Assembly: GCF_014217545.1 (NCBI RefSeq)
Contig: NZ_CP043178.1
Coordinates: 1-64,000, forward strand
From: Pseudarthrobacter sp. NBSH8
GTDB lineage: Bacteria; Actinomycetota; Actinomycetes; Actinomycetales; Micrococcaceae
Direction: 5' to 3'
Length of the DNA: 64,000 nucleotides
Shown: in pieces, positions 20,641 to 30,588 of the stretch
How the letters are laid out: the number at the start of each line of letters is the position of its first letter
Position numbering within the stretch: position 1 is the first letter of the stretch
Translations under genes and position numbers: made by a program
Notes under the pieces: generated by a model
Told to the model about the DNA's origin: nothing
The model's input: only the letters and a program-made list of their open reading frames with translations
The model's database searches: none

Positions 20641-20703
20641 CAACGCGGGGTCACTTACCGCCCATCCCGGAGGGGAACATGGGCGAGAAGTGACCCCGCG
20701 TTG
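20641..20703. terminator. Two-tier dyad between convergent pabA and pknB
   Basis: Outer arms CAACGCGGGGTCACTT (20641-20656) and its complement (20688-20703) are a perfect 16-bp match. An inner GCCCAT/ATGGGC pair (20660-20665, 20679-20684) nests inside. It sits exactly between converging genes and may terminate both, but its size suggests a dispersed palindromic repeat. Confidence 0.65.
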
Positions 20704-20723
20704 GTTTAAGGAGGGTTGGAGGC

Positions 20724-22676
20724 TTAGCCCTTTTTGGTCGCTGTGGGCGTGGCGGTCGGCGTGGCGGTTGGCGTCGGTGTGGGCGGCGGGGTCGGTTCCT
20801 TTGCCACCACAATATTGACCGTCTTGCCCTGATCGACGGCGGCGTTCACCGGGTCACTTTGATCTGTGACCCGGTCGGCCTCCACCTGGGAGTTCTCCAC
20901 TTCCTGGACATTGGGGACCAGGCCAAGTTCCTTCAGCGCCGTTTCCGCCTCGGCACGCGTGCGGCCGCGCAGTTCTGGCATGGCCACCTTGCCGGTGGAA
21001 ATCACGATCTCCACCTGGGTGCCCACACCCACCATCTGACCGGGCGACGGGCTGGTGGTAATCACCCTGCCGGCCGGAACGGTGGCGCTGTTAGCGGTGG
21101 TGGTGGACGCGGCGCCCTGCAAGCCGTTCTGGCGCAGGATGTCCCGGGCCGCTGCTTCCGTTTGGCCCGGAAGGGTTTCCGGAATCTTGACGGCGCTTGG
21201 GCCTTCAGAGATATTCAGGATCACCTCCGCATTGGGATTAACCGAGGTCCCGGCCACCGGGTCAGTGCCGATGGCCGTCCCGCTGGGTATGGTCTCGTGT
21301 TTGTTCCGTTTGATCTGCGGACGCAGGTTGGCACCATAAAGTTCCTGCAGCGCCGCCGATTCCGTCAGCGACGCCACCGCCGGGACCTCCACCTGGGGCG
21401 GCGGGGGCGCAGGCCGGTTGACGATGCTGTACAGCCAGAAACCGCCGCCGCCAAGGATCAGCAGGGTGAAGATCACCAGGATAGCCATCCACGTACGACG
21501 ACGGGACTTCTGCCGGGCGGTCCGCTCACGTTCCGGCGCGAAGCCCAGGGGAAGTTCGTCGACATCTGACGGTTCGTGTGCGTCGGCCGCCATGACGGGG
21601 AATCTCCCGTCAGTGCGGGTGTCGTCCGCGTTGCGCTGCCGGCCGGTGGGGACATCGTCGAGGAAACCTGCACCGGTGAGCCCGAACGCCTCTGTCACGG
21701 GCGGGCGTTCCGGCGCCGGGACGTGGTCGTTGGGATCGGTGGGGGCTTCGGTTGCGGCCAGCGCGGGCACGGACACGCCCGCCCGCGCGGCGCGCAGCGC
21801 ACGCCGGAAGGCAGCTGCGTCCTGGAAACGGTCCGTCCGGTTCTTCTGCAACGCCTTGGCCAGGACACTGTCCAAGGCGGCCGAAACCTCCGGGTTCACT
21901 GTGCTGGCTGGCTCCGGAATCTCCCTGACGTGCTGGTACGCCACGGAGACGGGGCTGTCACCAACGAAAGGCGGCCGGGCGGTGAGCATTTCGTAGAGCA
22001 GGCAGGCAGCCGAGTAGAGGTCGCTGCGCGCATCCACTGTTTCGCCCCGGGCCTGCTCGGGCGAGAGGTATTGGGCAGTGCCCACCACGGCCTGGGTCTG
22101 CGTCATGGTGGCCGATGAATCGGCGATGGCCCGGGCAATTCCGAAGTCCATGACCTTCACGGAATTGGAGCCTTCGCAGATCATCACATTGGCGGGTTTA
22201 ATGTCGCGGTGGACGATGCCTGCCTTGTGGCTGTATTCGAGTGCAGAGAGCACGCCCAGGCAAAAGTCGATGGCCAGGTCAATGCTGACTTCCTTGGCCC
22301 GGATCAGGTCTCGGATGGTCCTGCCCTCGACAAACTCCATCACGATGTAGGGCACCCGGACACTGTCGTCCGAGCCATCCGGAACGGTGTGTTCGCCGGT
22401 GTCGTAAATAGCCACGATGGAGGGGTGATTCAGCGCCGCTACGGACTGCGCTTCGCGTTTGAACCGCGCCTGGAACTGCGGATCCCTGGCCATGTCCGGG
22501 CGGAGAAGCTTGACAGCAACTGTCCGGCCCAACCTGGTATCGACTCCGCGGTGGACATCCGCCATCCCCCCGCGGCCGATCATTCCGCCGAGTTCGTAGC
22601 GGCCGCTCAGGACGCGCTGATTGTCCACCGGAAGGCTGTCCTCCCGGTGCAGCGGAGTGCGGGGTGAGTCATTCAC
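20724..22676 (-). CDS. pknB: PASTA-domain serine/threonine protein kinase PknB
   Basis: Receptor kinase that senses cell-wall muropeptides and controls growth. The 650 residues comprise a Hanks-type kinase domain (about 25-290; IGRGGMADVHRG loop, HRDIKPANVM catalytic loop, VMDFGIA Mg loop, GTAQYLSPEQ activation loop), a juxtamembrane linker, one membrane helix WMAILVIFTLLILGGGGFWLY near 400, then three PASTA repeats, and a Thr/Pro tail (TPTATPTATPT). GTG start, poorly defined ribosome site. Last gene of the fhaA-to-pknB operon, 19 bp after pknA. Confidence 0.95.
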   Translation of the reverse strand: MNDSPRTPLHREDSLPVDNQRVLSGRYELGGMIGRGGMADVHRGVDTRLGRTVAVKLLRPDMARDPQFQARFKREAQSVAALNHPSIVAIYDTGEHTVPDGSDDSVRVPYIVMEFVEGRTIRDLIRAKEVSIDLAIDFCLGVLSALEYSHKAGIVHRDIKPANVMICEGSNSVKVMDFGIARAIADSSATMTQTQAVVGTAQYLSPEQARGETVDARSDLYSAACLLYEMLTARPPFVGDSPVSVAYQHVREIPEPASTVNPEVSAALDSVLAKALQKNRTDRFQDAAAFRRALRAARAGVSVPALAATEAPTDPNDHVPAPERPPVTEAFGLTGAGFLDDVPTGRQRNADDTRTDGRFPVMAADAHEPSDVDELPLGFAPERERTARQKSRRRTWMAILVIFTLLILGGGGFWLYSIVNRPAPPPPQVEVPAVASLTESAALQELYGANLRPQIKRNKHETIPSGTAIGTDPVAGTSVNPNAEVILNISEGPSAVKIPETLPGQTEAAARDILRQNGLQGAASTTTANSATVPAGRVITTSPSPGQMVGVGTQVEIVISTGKVAMPELRGRTRAEAETALKELGLVPNVQEVENSQVEADRVTDQSDPVNAAVDQGKTVNIVVAKEPTPPPTPTPTATPTATPTATKKG

Positions 22677-22695
22677 TGTCAGTCAATCCTGACGA

Positions 22696-24369
22696 CTAGG
22701 GCCCGCAGGTAGGGGGCAAGCCCTGCACCTGGCCGGGGTTGCAGCTGGGCAGGGCGGACGTCGGCTCAGCCGAGGCAGCCGGCGAAGACGGCGGAGCGGT
22801 CGGCGTAGTGGCCGGGGCAGGAACGGCGTACGTCACGGTCACTTCAGCTCCCTTGGGCACGGTGCCCGTGGGATTGACCTGCAACACCGTTCCCGCCGCG
22901 GAAGTACTCTGCTGCGGGATGACCCGCACGGACAGACCCATGGTTTCAAGCGTCCCCTGGACCTGACGGTAGTCCTTCCCGAGGTATGCCGCCGAAATGA
23001 TGTCCACGGTGCTGGGGGTGGGCGTCGGCGTGGGCGCGTCGGTGGTCCGGCTCGGGGTGGGCGTGGCGGACGCCGAAGTCTTTGTAGGGCTGGCGCTGGT
23101 GGACGGCGGGTTGCTGGATGCCGAGTTAGTGGTGGTGGTGGCCGGGTTAAAAATCCCCTGCTGCGTCAGGAAGAACCCCACCAGCGCGAATAGTATCAGC
23201 ACGATCAAGGCGACCAGCGGCCACGTCCAGGGGCTCCGGCCGCGACGCTCGGGCTCATCCGCCCGTTCGTCGTCGTACGTTTCTTCCTCCTGCACCCAGC
23301 TGCGCTCCGCAGCAAGGGCATCCGCACGAGAAAGCGTGCTGCCGGCTCCGGTGGCTGTGCCCGCAGCCCCGGCGCCGAGAGCAGCACCGGCGGCAGCGGC
23401 ACCCAACACGGGCAGAGCGGACGTTGCGGTTGTGTTGCTGTCCTTCTGCGCGATGACGCCGGTGGGTGCTGTGGCAATGTCCACCGGCGTGGGGCCGGTT
23501 GTCGCCTCGAAGAGCAGCATGCCGGGAACTGCGGCGTGCGCAGCGTCAATGTCGCCGTTGCGGATGGCCTCGGCGGCTTCGGACAGCTTGATGGCGTTGG
23601 CCGGACGGTTCTTGGGGTCCTTGGCCAGCATGGACATCAGCAGTGCGCGGACCGGTTTGGGCAGGGTCTCCGGAAGCGGCGGCGGGGCATCGTTGACCTG
23701 CGCCAGGGCAATGGCGATCTGGGATTCGCCGGAGAACGGCCGGTGCCCGGTGAGGCACTCGTAGCCGATCACGCCGAGTGAGTAGATGTCCGAGGCACCG
23801 GTAGCGGTCTGGCCGGTGGCCTGCTCCGGGGCGAGGTACTGGGCGGTACCCATGACCTGGCCTGTCTGCGTTAACGGGACCTGGTCGGCCAGGCGGGCGA
23901 TGCCAAAGTCGGTGACCTTGACCCGGCCGTCGGGGGTGATCAGCAGGTTGCCCGGCTTGATGTCGCGGTGGACCAGCCCCTGGGCATGGGCGACGGAAAG
24001 CGCGCGGGCGGTCTGCGCCATCATGGACAGCGTCCGGTCAGGTGACAATACCTGCTCGTGCTCGATGATGCTGCTCAGCGGCTGGCCTGGGACGAGCTCC
24101 ATGACCAGGTACGCGGAGCCCTCCTCCTCGCCGTAGTCAAAGACATTGGCGATGCCGACGTGGTTCAGGAGGGCGGTGTGGCGTGCCTCGGCGCGGAACC
24201 TCTGGAGAAATCCGGGGTCACCGGTGTATTCCTCCTTGAGTACTTTGATGGCGACAATCCGGCCCAGGACCTGGTCCTTGGCCTTCCAGACCTCTCCCAT
24301 CCCGCCGATCGCAATCCGCGTGGTCAGCTGGAATCTGCCGCCGAGGGTGATTCCCGTTGTAGGCCTCAC
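22696..24369 (-). CDS. pknA: Serine/threonine protein kinase PknA
   Basis: Partner kinase of PknB in cell-shape control. The 557 residues have a kinase domain (about 10-270; [39 protein letters not shown]), a long linker with acidic [14 protein letters not shown], a membrane helix ([19 protein letters not shown]) and an extracellular Thr/Ser-rich stretch. A single PASTA-like unit ([20 protein letters not shown]) near the end is unusual compared with the mycobacterial PknA, which lacks PASTA repeats. GTG start overlaps the pbpA stop by 4 nt. Confidence 0.94.
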   Translation of the reverse strand: MRPTTGITLGGRFQLTTRIAIGGMGEVWKAKDQVLGRIVAIKVLKEEYTGDPGFLQRFRAEARHTALLNHVGIANVFDYGEEEGSAYLVMELVPGQPLSSIIEHEQVLSPDRTLSMMAQTARALSVAHAQGLVHRDIKPGNLLITPDGRVKVTDFGIARLADQVPLTQTGQVMGTAQYLAPEQATGQTATGASDIYSLGVIGYECLTGHRPFSGESQIAIALAQVNDAPPPLPETLPKPVRALLMSMLAKDPKNRPANAIKLSEAAEAIRNGDIDAAHAAVPGMLLFEATTGPTPVDIATAPTGVIAQKDSNTTATSALPVLGAAAAGAALGAGAAGTATGAGSTLSRADALAAERSWVQEEETYDDERADEPERRGRSPWTWPLVALIVLILFALVGFFLTQQGIFNPATTTTNSASSNPPSTSASPTKTSASATPTPSRTTDAPTPTPTPSTVDIISAAYLGKDYRQVQGTLETMGLSVRVIPQQSTSAAGTVLQVNPTGTVPKGAEVTVTYAVPAPATTPTAPPSSPAASAEPTSALPSCNPGQVQGLPPTCGP

Positions 24370-25826
24370 TTATTCAACACCGCCTCAAAAATCTTCTTCG
24401 CGTTCGGACTGGTTAGCTGTGCACCGGTGGTGATGTCTACGCCCTCCATGGCGATGGTGACAGTCACCTCCGGGTTGTTCGCGGGGGCAAACCCGGTGAA
24501 CCAGGAGTTGTTAAGGCCGTTGCCCAGTTCAGCGGTTCCGGTTTTGCCGGCCACCTGAACACCGGGGACAGCCGCGCCGCGGGCGATGCCCTGGCTCACC
24601 ACGCTTGTCATCCATTCGGTGATCTGCCGGGCAATCTCCGGCGTGGTGGAAGTCCGGAGCGCTTCAGGCTTGGGTTCGTCAATGACGCGAAGGTCCGGGG
24701 CCCGCACGGTTTTGACCAGGCTGGGGCTCATCTGGACGCCGTTGTTGGCGATGGCGGCGGTCATCATTGCGATCTGCAGCGGCGTGGCGCGCACGTCCTT
24801 CTGGCCAATGGCGGACTGGGCCAGGCCTGGCCCGTCCAGTTCATCGGGGAAGCCGTTGCCCTTGGCGTAGGCGAGCTTGAGGTGATCGCCCAGTACCTCG
24901 CCGAAGCCGAACTTTGCTGCCTGCTCGGCGATGGCGTCGCGGCCCAGGTCGAGGGCAATGCTGGCGAACGGCGTATTGCAGGACTGCTGCAGGGCGAAGG
25001 CAAAGCTGGCCGTCTCCTGGGTGTAGCAGTTGCCCCCGGCGTAGTTCGGCAATTTGTACTGGATCCCCGGGAAGGGCATCTCGGCCGGGTTGGGGAGCGC
25101 ACTGTCCTTGTTGTACTTCCCGGAGGCGAGGGCCGCAGCGGTGTCTACCAACTTGAAGACTGACCCCGGAGCGAGCAGCTCGCCCGTGGGTCCGCTGACA
25201 TTCTGGTTCAGGTTGATGCCGGGGACCTTGACCAGCTCATTGATGTTGGTGGTTTCGGCGTTCGGGTCCTGGGTGGCGACCAGGTTGGGGTCATAGGACG
25301 GCTTGGACACCATGGCCAGGATCGCGCCGGTCTTGGGGTTGGTGACCACAATGGAACCTCGCTGGCCGTCCGGAATGAGGTCGTAGGCAAGCTTCTGGAT
25401 AGCGGGATCGATGGTGAGTTCCACCGAAGCCCCCTTCGGCTGGCTGCCCAGGAAGAGCTGGCCGATCCGGTCGAAGAACTGCTGGTCTGAGCTGCCAGCC
25501 AACTGGGCGTTCATCGCAACTTCCAGGCCGGTGGCACCATAGTTCTTCGAGAAGTAGCCCGTGATGCCTGCATACAGTGCCGGCTGCGCGTAGGTCCGCT
25601 GGAACTTGCAGACCTCGGAGGTGCCTTCCACCGATTCGGCGACAGGGTTTCCGCCCACGATGATGGCGCCGCGGTCGTTGCAGTAATTCTGCAGAATGGC
25701 GCGCTGGTTCAGGGGGTGGTCCCTGAGGTCATCCGCGCCCACCACCTGGACGAAGCTGATAGAGCCGAAGATCAATGCAAACATGGCGATCGCTGCCACC
25801 CAGGAATTACGGATTGCCTGGTTCAC
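24366..25826 (-). CDS. pbpA: Class B penicillin-binding protein PbpA
   Basis: Peptidoglycan transpeptidase of the elongation or septation machinery. The 486-residue protein has an N-terminal anchor helix ([20 protein letters not shown]), a dimerisation-type domain and the transpeptidase domain with the three active-site motifs: SVFK nucleophile in [12 protein letters not shown] near residue 223, SCN in QQSCNTPF near 283, and KTG in [10 protein letters not shown] near 430. GTG start overlaps the rodA stop by 4 nt, pairing it with its SEDS polymerase. Confidence 0.95.
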   Translation of the reverse strand: MNQAIRNSWVAAIAMFALIFGSISFVQVVGADDLRDHPLNQRAILQNYCNDRGAIIVGGNPVAESVEGTSEVCKFQRTYAQPALYAGITGYFSKNYGATGLEVAMNAQLAGSSDQQFFDRIGQLFLGSQPKGASVELTIDPAIQKLAYDLIPDGQRGSIVVTNPKTGAILAMVSKPSYDPNLVATQDPNAETTNINELVKVPGINLNQNVSGPTGELLAPGSVFKLVDTAAALASGKYNKDSALPNPAEMPFPGIQYKLPNYAGGNCYTQETASFAFALQQSCNTPFASIALDLGRDAIAEQAAKFGFGEVLGDHLKLAYAKGNGFPDELDGPGLAQSAIGQKDVRATPLQIAMMTAAIANNGVQMSPSLVKTVRAPDLRVIDEPKPEALRTSTTPEIARQITEWMTSVVSQGIARGAAVPGVQVAGKTGTAELGNGLNNSWFTGFAPANNPEVTVTIAMEGVDITTGAQLTSPNAKKIFEAVLNK

Positions 25827-27211
25827 GCCTGTTTCACCGCCTCGGTGGGAGTATCAATTCCGGCAGATTCCGCAGCGCCGCCAGGAGGAAGTGGCGTGGT
25901 GTCCACCGGACCCCGCGCAGTATGGGAAATCAGCAGGAGCAGGCCCACGATGATCCAGTTGGCCAGCAGCGACGAACCACCGGCGGCGAGGAACGGCGTG
26001 GTCAAACCGGTCAACGGAATCAGCCGTGTGACTCCGCCGATCACCACAAAGCACTGAAGGGCGATGGCGAAGGAAAGCCCGCAGGCCAGCAGTTTCCCGA
26101 AGGCATCCCGGGTGCCCAGCGCCGCCCGGAACCCTCGTGTGAACAGCAGCACGTACATCAGCACCACGGCGAACAGTCCGATCAGGCCCAGCTCCTCGCC
26201 GATGGACGCGATGATCATATCGCTGTTGGCGAAGGGGACCAGGTCCGGCCGGCCCTGGCCCAGGCCGGTACCCACCAGGCCGCCGTTAGCCATCCCGAAG
26301 AGTCCCTCGATGACTTGCCGGCTGCCGGTCTCGTAAACTTCCGGGCTGAAGGCGTTAATCCAGCCGTAGATGCGTACTTCGACATGGGAAAACACTTGGG
26401 CTGCCACGAATCCGCCGCCCAAGATCAAGGCCACGCCGATCACTACCCAGCTGATACGGCTGGTGGCCACGTAGATCATCACGATGAACAGGCCGAAGAA
26501 AAGCACGGAAGACCCGAGGTCGCGCTGGAAGATCAACACGCCGATGCTCACCAGCCAGGCGGTGATCATGGGCCCCATGTCCTTGAACCGGGGGAACTGC
26601 AGCGGGCCGATCTTGCGGCCGGCCAACAGGATGAGGTCGCGGTTGGAGGACAGATAACCGGCGAAGAATATAGCGAGGGTGATCTTGGCAATTTCACCCG
26701 GCTGGAACGTCAAGGGGCCCATCCGGATCCAGACCCGGGCGCCCAGGATTTCGCCGGCAGAGATGCCGGGCACCAGCGGAAGAATGAGCAGGAGCGCGCT
26801 CACGGCCAGCGAGATGAAGGTGAAGCGGCGGAGCACGCGGTGGTCCTTGAGGAACCAGATCACGCCGATGGCCACCGCCATGGCGATCAGGGTCCAGCGG
26901 AGCTGGTTGTTGCCGGTGTCTTCCCCGGGGGCGTCGAGGCGGTGGATCATGGCAAGACCCAAGCCGTTGAGTGCAACAACCAACGGAAGTATTACCGGAT
27001 CGGCATATCTAGCCCGGATCCGCAGAACCACGTGGAAGAACAGGGCTGCCACCGCGAGGAGGCTGGACTGGAACCAGAAATCGGAGTCGAACGCTTTCTC
27101 CTGGTCAACGCCCACCAACATGTTGGCGCCGATACCCACAGAGAGGGCGAGGATCAGCAGCAACAGTTCCACGTTGCGCCGGGGTTTGGGTATGGTGCTG
27201 AGCTGGCTCAC
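25823..27211 (-). CDS. rodA: SEDS-family peptidoglycan polymerase RodA/FtsW
   Basis: Integral membrane glycosyltransferase that polymerises lipid II together with the PBP encoded next. I start at GTG 27211, (M)SQLSTIPKPRRN, which overlaps the pstP stop by 4 nt; this gives 462 residues. The frame is open further upstream inside pstP, but that sequence is not SEDS-like. About ten to twelve helices are visible. SEDS signatures include FQPGEIAKITLAIFFAGYL, with the family's Glu, and DLGSSVLFFGLF near residue 240, with the catalytic Asp region. Confidence 0.94.
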   Translation of the reverse strand: MSQLSTIPKPRRNVELLLLILALSVGIGANMLVGVDQEKAFDSDFWFQSSLLAVAALFFHVVLRIRARYADPVILPLVVALNGLGLAMIHRLDAPGEDTGNNQLRWTLIAMAVAIGVIWFLKDHRVLRRFTFISLAVSALLLILPLVPGISAGEILGARVWIRMGPLTFQPGEIAKITLAIFFAGYLSSNRDLILLAGRKIGPLQFPRFKDMGPMITAWLVSIGVLIFQRDLGSSVLFFGLFIVMIYVATSRISWVVIGVALILGGGFVAAQVFSHVEVRIYGWINAFSPEVYETGSRQVIEGLFGMANGGLVGTGLGQGRPDLVPFANSDMIIASIGEELGLIGLFAVVLMYVLLFTRGFRAALGTRDAFGKLLACGLSFAIALQCFVVIGGVTRLIPLTGLTTPFLAAGGSSLLANWIIVGLLLLISHTARGPVDTTPLPPGGAAESAGIDTPTEAVKQA

Positions 27212-28848
27212 TGGCCTCCCTCGCAAGCGGTAGTGGGGCTGGGCGAGGCGGACGGGGACGGCGCCGCCGCAGGAGCGGCCGGGTCCGACGATGGGGCAGG
27301 CACCGTGGGTGTTGCAGCCGGCGCAGTCGTTGGGGCCGGAGCGGGCGACGGGGTCAGGCACTCATCCGGCGGAGCAATGGTCCCGGTGCCTTCGAGGTTC
27401 TTCACGATCCGCTGGGCGTCGTAGAGATCGCGCGCGGGAACTGTCTGCCGGACGCGCTGCTGGGAAAACTGGGGCAAGGAATCCATCTGGATCTCTGTTA
27501 CGGCTTCGAGGGTGGAAAGCTGGATGGGACCAAGCCGCTGCGATACACCGTTATAGATGGCCACGCGGGAATCGTATTCCCCGATGTAATAGCGGGTCTG
27601 GGTCCAGGCATAGCCGAGCCAGAGGCCAACCGTCAGCACCACTAGCACGGATGCGGCGATGGACATGGTGACCCAGCGGCGGGGTTTCGGCCGCCCCAGG
27701 GCGGCGTCATCCGCCTCCGCTACGGGAGCGTCGGCCTTGTGCGTCAGGACGGTGGCGGCTCGCCTGGCCACGGTGCGGCCGGCAATGGTGGGAATGGAGC
27801 CGGACTCGGCCGCGGTGGCCGCAGCTCCGACAAGTTCGTGCGGGCGCGATGCGAGTTCCTGCCGCAGGACTTCGGCCGAAAGGTGCTCGCCGAGATGGGG
27901 GTCGGTGGAGGGCGCGGGTTCCGCGGCCACTGGCTTTTCGGGGGCTTTGCCGGCTGCGGGGCTTTTGACGTCGGACGCCACTGGGCCCGGTGAAGTGCTG
28001 GCCGCTTCGCTGTCAGCGGCAGGGGCTTCGGTGACCAGCTGCGAGGGGACGATGTCGACGGCGGCGGTACTGACGTCGTCGGGCGTTTCCTCATTGATTT
28101 CGACCATGACGACGGTTACGTTGTCCGGTGAGCCGGCTTCAAGCGTGAGGTTCACCAGGGTTTCGACGCACTCGCGGAGGTCCTTTGTCTCACGGACCGT
28201 CCGCTCCACCACGTGTCCGGCCACGTAGTTGAGCCCGTCGGAGCAGAGCAGCCAGCGCTCCCCGGGCTGGACGTCCAGGGTGTCCAGATCCAGCTCGGGG
28301 CTGGCGTCGACGTCGCCCAGGACGCGCATAAGGACGTTTTTGTGTGGGTGGGTTTCGGCTTCTTCGGGGCGGAGCCGCCCCTCATCGATCAGCCGCTGGA
28401 CGAACGTGTGGTCAATGCTGATTTGTGCGAATTCGCCGTCACGCAGGCGGTAGGCCCGGGAGTCTCCGATGTGCGCGAAGTGTAGCTTGCCTTCGGCCAA
28501 AAGCAGGGACGTAACGGTGGTGCCCATGCCGGCCAGCTTGGGGTTGATGTGCACCAGCTCGGAGAGCAGGGAGTTGGCCGTCTGGATTTCGTCGGCGAGG
28601 ACCGTGCCGGCATCGCCGTCGTGGTCGTCGTGGTCCAGGTGCAGCATGTCCAGCACGGTGGCGGCAGAGGCGACATCGCCGCCCGCGTGGCCGCCCATTC
28701 CGTCCGCGACCACCGCCAAATGCCGGCCGACGTACGCCGAGTCATCATTTTTGGCCCGGATGCGTCCCACGTCCGAGCGCGCCGCATAGCGCATGATGAG
28801 GGGCCGCTGGACGGGCGTGGCCTCGCCGGCGGGAAGATCAGCGGCCAT
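27208..28848 (-). CDS. pstP: PP2C-type serine/threonine phosphatase PstP
   Basis: Removes phosphates placed by PknA/PknB. The 546-residue protein has an N-terminal PP2C domain (about 20-255) with metal motifs DDSAYVG, VADGMGGHAGGD and GSPDNVTVVMVEI, then a long Ala/Pro/Ser linker, one membrane helix (MSIAASVLVVLTVGLWLGYAW) near 400 and an extracellular tail ending in Pro/Ala/Thr repeats. ATG 28848 lies 2 bp after the fhaB stop. The order matches mycobacteria. Confidence 0.95.
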   Translation of the reverse strand: MAADLPAGEATPVQRPLIMRYAARSDVGRIRAKNDDSAYVGRHLAVVADGMGGHAGGDVASAATVLDMLHLDHDDHDGDAGTVLADEIQTANSLLSELVHINPKLAGMGTTVTSLLLAEGKLHFAHIGDSRAYRLRDGEFAQISIDHTFVQRLIDEGRLRPEEAETHPHKNVLMRVLGDVDASPELDLDTLDVQPGERWLLCSDGLNYVAGHVVERTVRETKDLRECVETLVNLTLEAGSPDNVTVVMVEINEETPDDVSTAAVDIVPSQLVTEAPAADSEAASTSPGPVASDVKSPAAGKAPEKPVAAEPAPSTDPHLGEHLSAEVLRQELASRPHELVGAAATAAESGSIPTIAGRTVARRAATVLTHKADAPVAEADDAALGRPKPRRWVTMSIAASVLVVLTVGLWLGYAWTQTRYYIGEYDSRVAIYNGVSQRLGPIQLSTLEAVTEIQMDSLPQFSQQRVRQTVPARDLYDAQRIVKNLEGTGTIAPPDECLTPSPAPAPTTAPAATPTVPAPSSDPAAPAAAPSPSASPSPTTACEGGQ

Positions 28849-28850
28849 TG

Positions 28851-29333
28851 CTATGGCCTCAATTCGATGACCGTCTTGCCGATTCTCACGGGTACGCCAA
28901 GCTCAACGGGCAGGGCCCGGGTAAGTTGCTGGTCGGCCAGGTAGGTGCCGTTGGTGGAGCCCAGATCCTCGATAAACCAGCGGCTGCCCTGCGGGAACAG
29001 CCGCGCGTGGCGGCCGGAGGCATAGTCGTCCTCGAGAATCAGCGTGGCTTCCTGCGCGCGGCCCAACAGGATGGGGCTGGCGGCGAGGGGGATGGTGGTT
29101 CCCTTGAGCGGGCCTTCGGTGACCACCAGTTGGTGGGCCTGCTGCTTGAGGGTCTGCGGCGGAGCCTCGGCCAGATCTGGATTCTTGCGGACCTGCCGGG
29201 CGGTCGGAGTGCCGGCGGCAGCTTTGCGGCCCACCATCAGGTCCCTGCGCATGGCCGAAACTATGCTGAAGATGAGGACCCAAAGCAGGATCAGGAAGCC
29301 AAACCGCAGCGCAGTGATGGTCAGGTCGCTCAT
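28851..29333 (-). CDS. fhaB: FHA-domain protein FhaB (FipA-like)
   Basis: Phosphothreonine-binding adaptor linked to the PknA/PknB pathway and division. The 160 residues have an N-terminal membrane helix (LRFGFLILLWVLIFSIVSAM) and a C-terminal FHA domain (about 75-158) with ILLGRAQEATLILEDDYASG, SGRHARL and DLGSTNGTYL. The ATG overlaps the fhaA stop (ATGA), so the two are coupled. Confidence 0.94.
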   Translation of the reverse strand: MSDLTITALRFGFLILLWVLIFSIVSAMRRDLMVGRKAAAGTPTARQVRKNPDLAEAPPQTLKQQAHQLVVTEGPLKGTTIPLAASPILLGRAQEATLILEDDYASGRHARLFPQGSRWFIEDLGSTNGTYLADQQLTRALPVELGVPVRIGKTVIELRP

Positions 29334-30073
29334 GGGCGGCCCCCAGGGTTGGCGGGAAGCAGGCGGAAGATGATCTTAGTCCGTCCCATCGTGATGGTGG
29401 AGCCGTCGGTCAGTTCGGTGCTGTCCGCCACCTTGTGGCCATTGACGTAACTGCCGTTGGTGGAGCCGAGGTCCACGGCGCTGGTGACACCGTTGGTGGT
29501 GCGGATCTCGAGGTGGCGGCGCGAGACGCCGGTGTCGTCAACCAGGATGTCAGCCTCGGAAGACCGGCCCAGGACGATGGATGGGGCATTGAGGGAGTAG
29601 CGCTGGCCGTCGATATCCAGGACGGGCTGCAGCCGCAGGGGCGGGCGGCCGGGGGCCGCCGGCAGGTTGGGCCTGCCCGACGCGACGCCGGGGCCGGCTT
29701 TGGACTTCTCGGTGGAGGAGACGATCTCGAAGTCGCCTGCGCGCAGCTCCTCGGACCGGCGGAAGGAGATCCGTACCGAGCCCTGCAAGGTGTAGCCCTG
29801 GCTGCGGACGTGGTTGATGACGACGTCGCAGAGTTCTTCGGCCAGTGGCGTGCCCCATTCCTGCGCCCTCGTGAAGTCGTCATCACTGAGCTGGACGTCG
29901 AAGACGTTCGGGGCCAGCGTGCGGCCGGCGGCGATCGTGAGGGCTTTGTTGTCCACCTCGCGGCGGAGGCGGCTGGCGATTTCCACAGGTTCCACCTGGG
30001 CGCGCGAACCGGTGGAGAAGACACCGCGGACGGCCTTTTCAATACCGCGCTCGACCTTGTCCAGCAATCCCAT
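29330..30073 (-). CDS. fhaA: DUF3662 and FHA domain protein FhaA
   Basis: Adaptor that in mycobacteria binds phosphorylated MviN/MurJ and regulates peptidoglycan synthesis. I start at ATG 30073, MGLLDKVERGIEKAV, with AAGGAG upstream, giving 247 residues; a longer frame to 30136 is unlike the family. The N-terminal DUF3662 domain spans about 1-115 and the FHA domain about 160-243 with IVLGRSSEADILVDD, VSRRHLEI and DLGSTNGSYVNG. First gene of the leftward seven-gene operon; its promoter should lie in 30074-30400, divergent from tRNA-Leu. Confidence 0.94.
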   Translation of the reverse strand: MGLLDKVERGIEKAVRGVFSTGSRAQVEPVEIASRLRREVDNKALTIAAGRTLAPNVFDVQLSDDDFTRAQEWGTPLAEELCDVVINHVRSQGYTLQGSVRISFRRSEELRAGDFEIVSSTEKSKAGPGVASGRPNLPAAPGRPPLRLQPVLDIDGQRYSLNAPSIVLGRSSEADILVDDTGVSRRHLEIRTTNGVTSAVDLGSTNGSYVNGHKVADSTELTDGSTITMGRTKIIFRLLPANPGGRP

Positions 30074-30405
30074 GGTCCTTCTCCTTTCCCCCCCTGCTGC
30101 GGGGCAGTTTTCGTTCCGGAACTCGACCAACAACACAGTTCAGAACCCAGTGGCCTGCCTGGCAGTGGCAGGCACTACTACATCAGATACTACTGGGCAG
30201 GCCTGTAAATGACCTTAATCCGCAACGGCCGGGCCGCCGGAAAAGTTCGTTCCGGGACCCCGGAAGGCGCACTTCCGGCGGGGAATTTGACCGCGTCCGG
30301 AGCTCAATTGGTGTTTTGCCGCCGATGTCCGTTATGCTTGATCTCGCTGCTTTTACACGGTTGCGGATCCGGGAAACCGGCCGTTATTCATGGAAAAGAA
30401 GTTGC

Positions 30406-30488
30406 GCGCGAGTGGCGGAACGGCAGACGCGCTGGCTTCAGGTGCCAGTGTCCGAAAGGGCGTGGGGGTTCAAATCCCCCCTCGCGCA
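30406..30488 (+). tRNA. tRNA-Leu (CAG anticodon)
   Basis: Class II tRNA with a variable arm (TGTCCGAAAGGGCG). Acceptor GCGCGAG pairs with CTCGCGC; anticodon stem CTGGC/GCCAG with loop TTCAGGT gives CAG at 30439-30441. CCA is not encoded. Confidence 0.97.
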
Positions 30489-30502
30489 CGCAAATTCACA
30501 GG

Positions 30503-30531
30503 AAAGCCCCGGTCTTAGGATCGGGGCTTTT
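30503..30531 (+). terminator. Terminator after tRNA-Leu
   Basis: Stem AAAGCCCCGGTC / GATCGGGGCTTT (one G-U pair) with a TTAG loop and a following T tract. Confidence 0.88.
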
Positions 30532-30588
30532 CTGCGTCCGGGCTCCATCCCGGGCGAGGCCCGGGATCCGTGCCGGGTGGCAGCGGCT

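Noticed and set aside
25775-27424. A 549-codon plus-strand frame rich in His, Gln and Glu
   Set aside because: It is the complement of rodA, whose membrane helices read as charged residues on the other strand.
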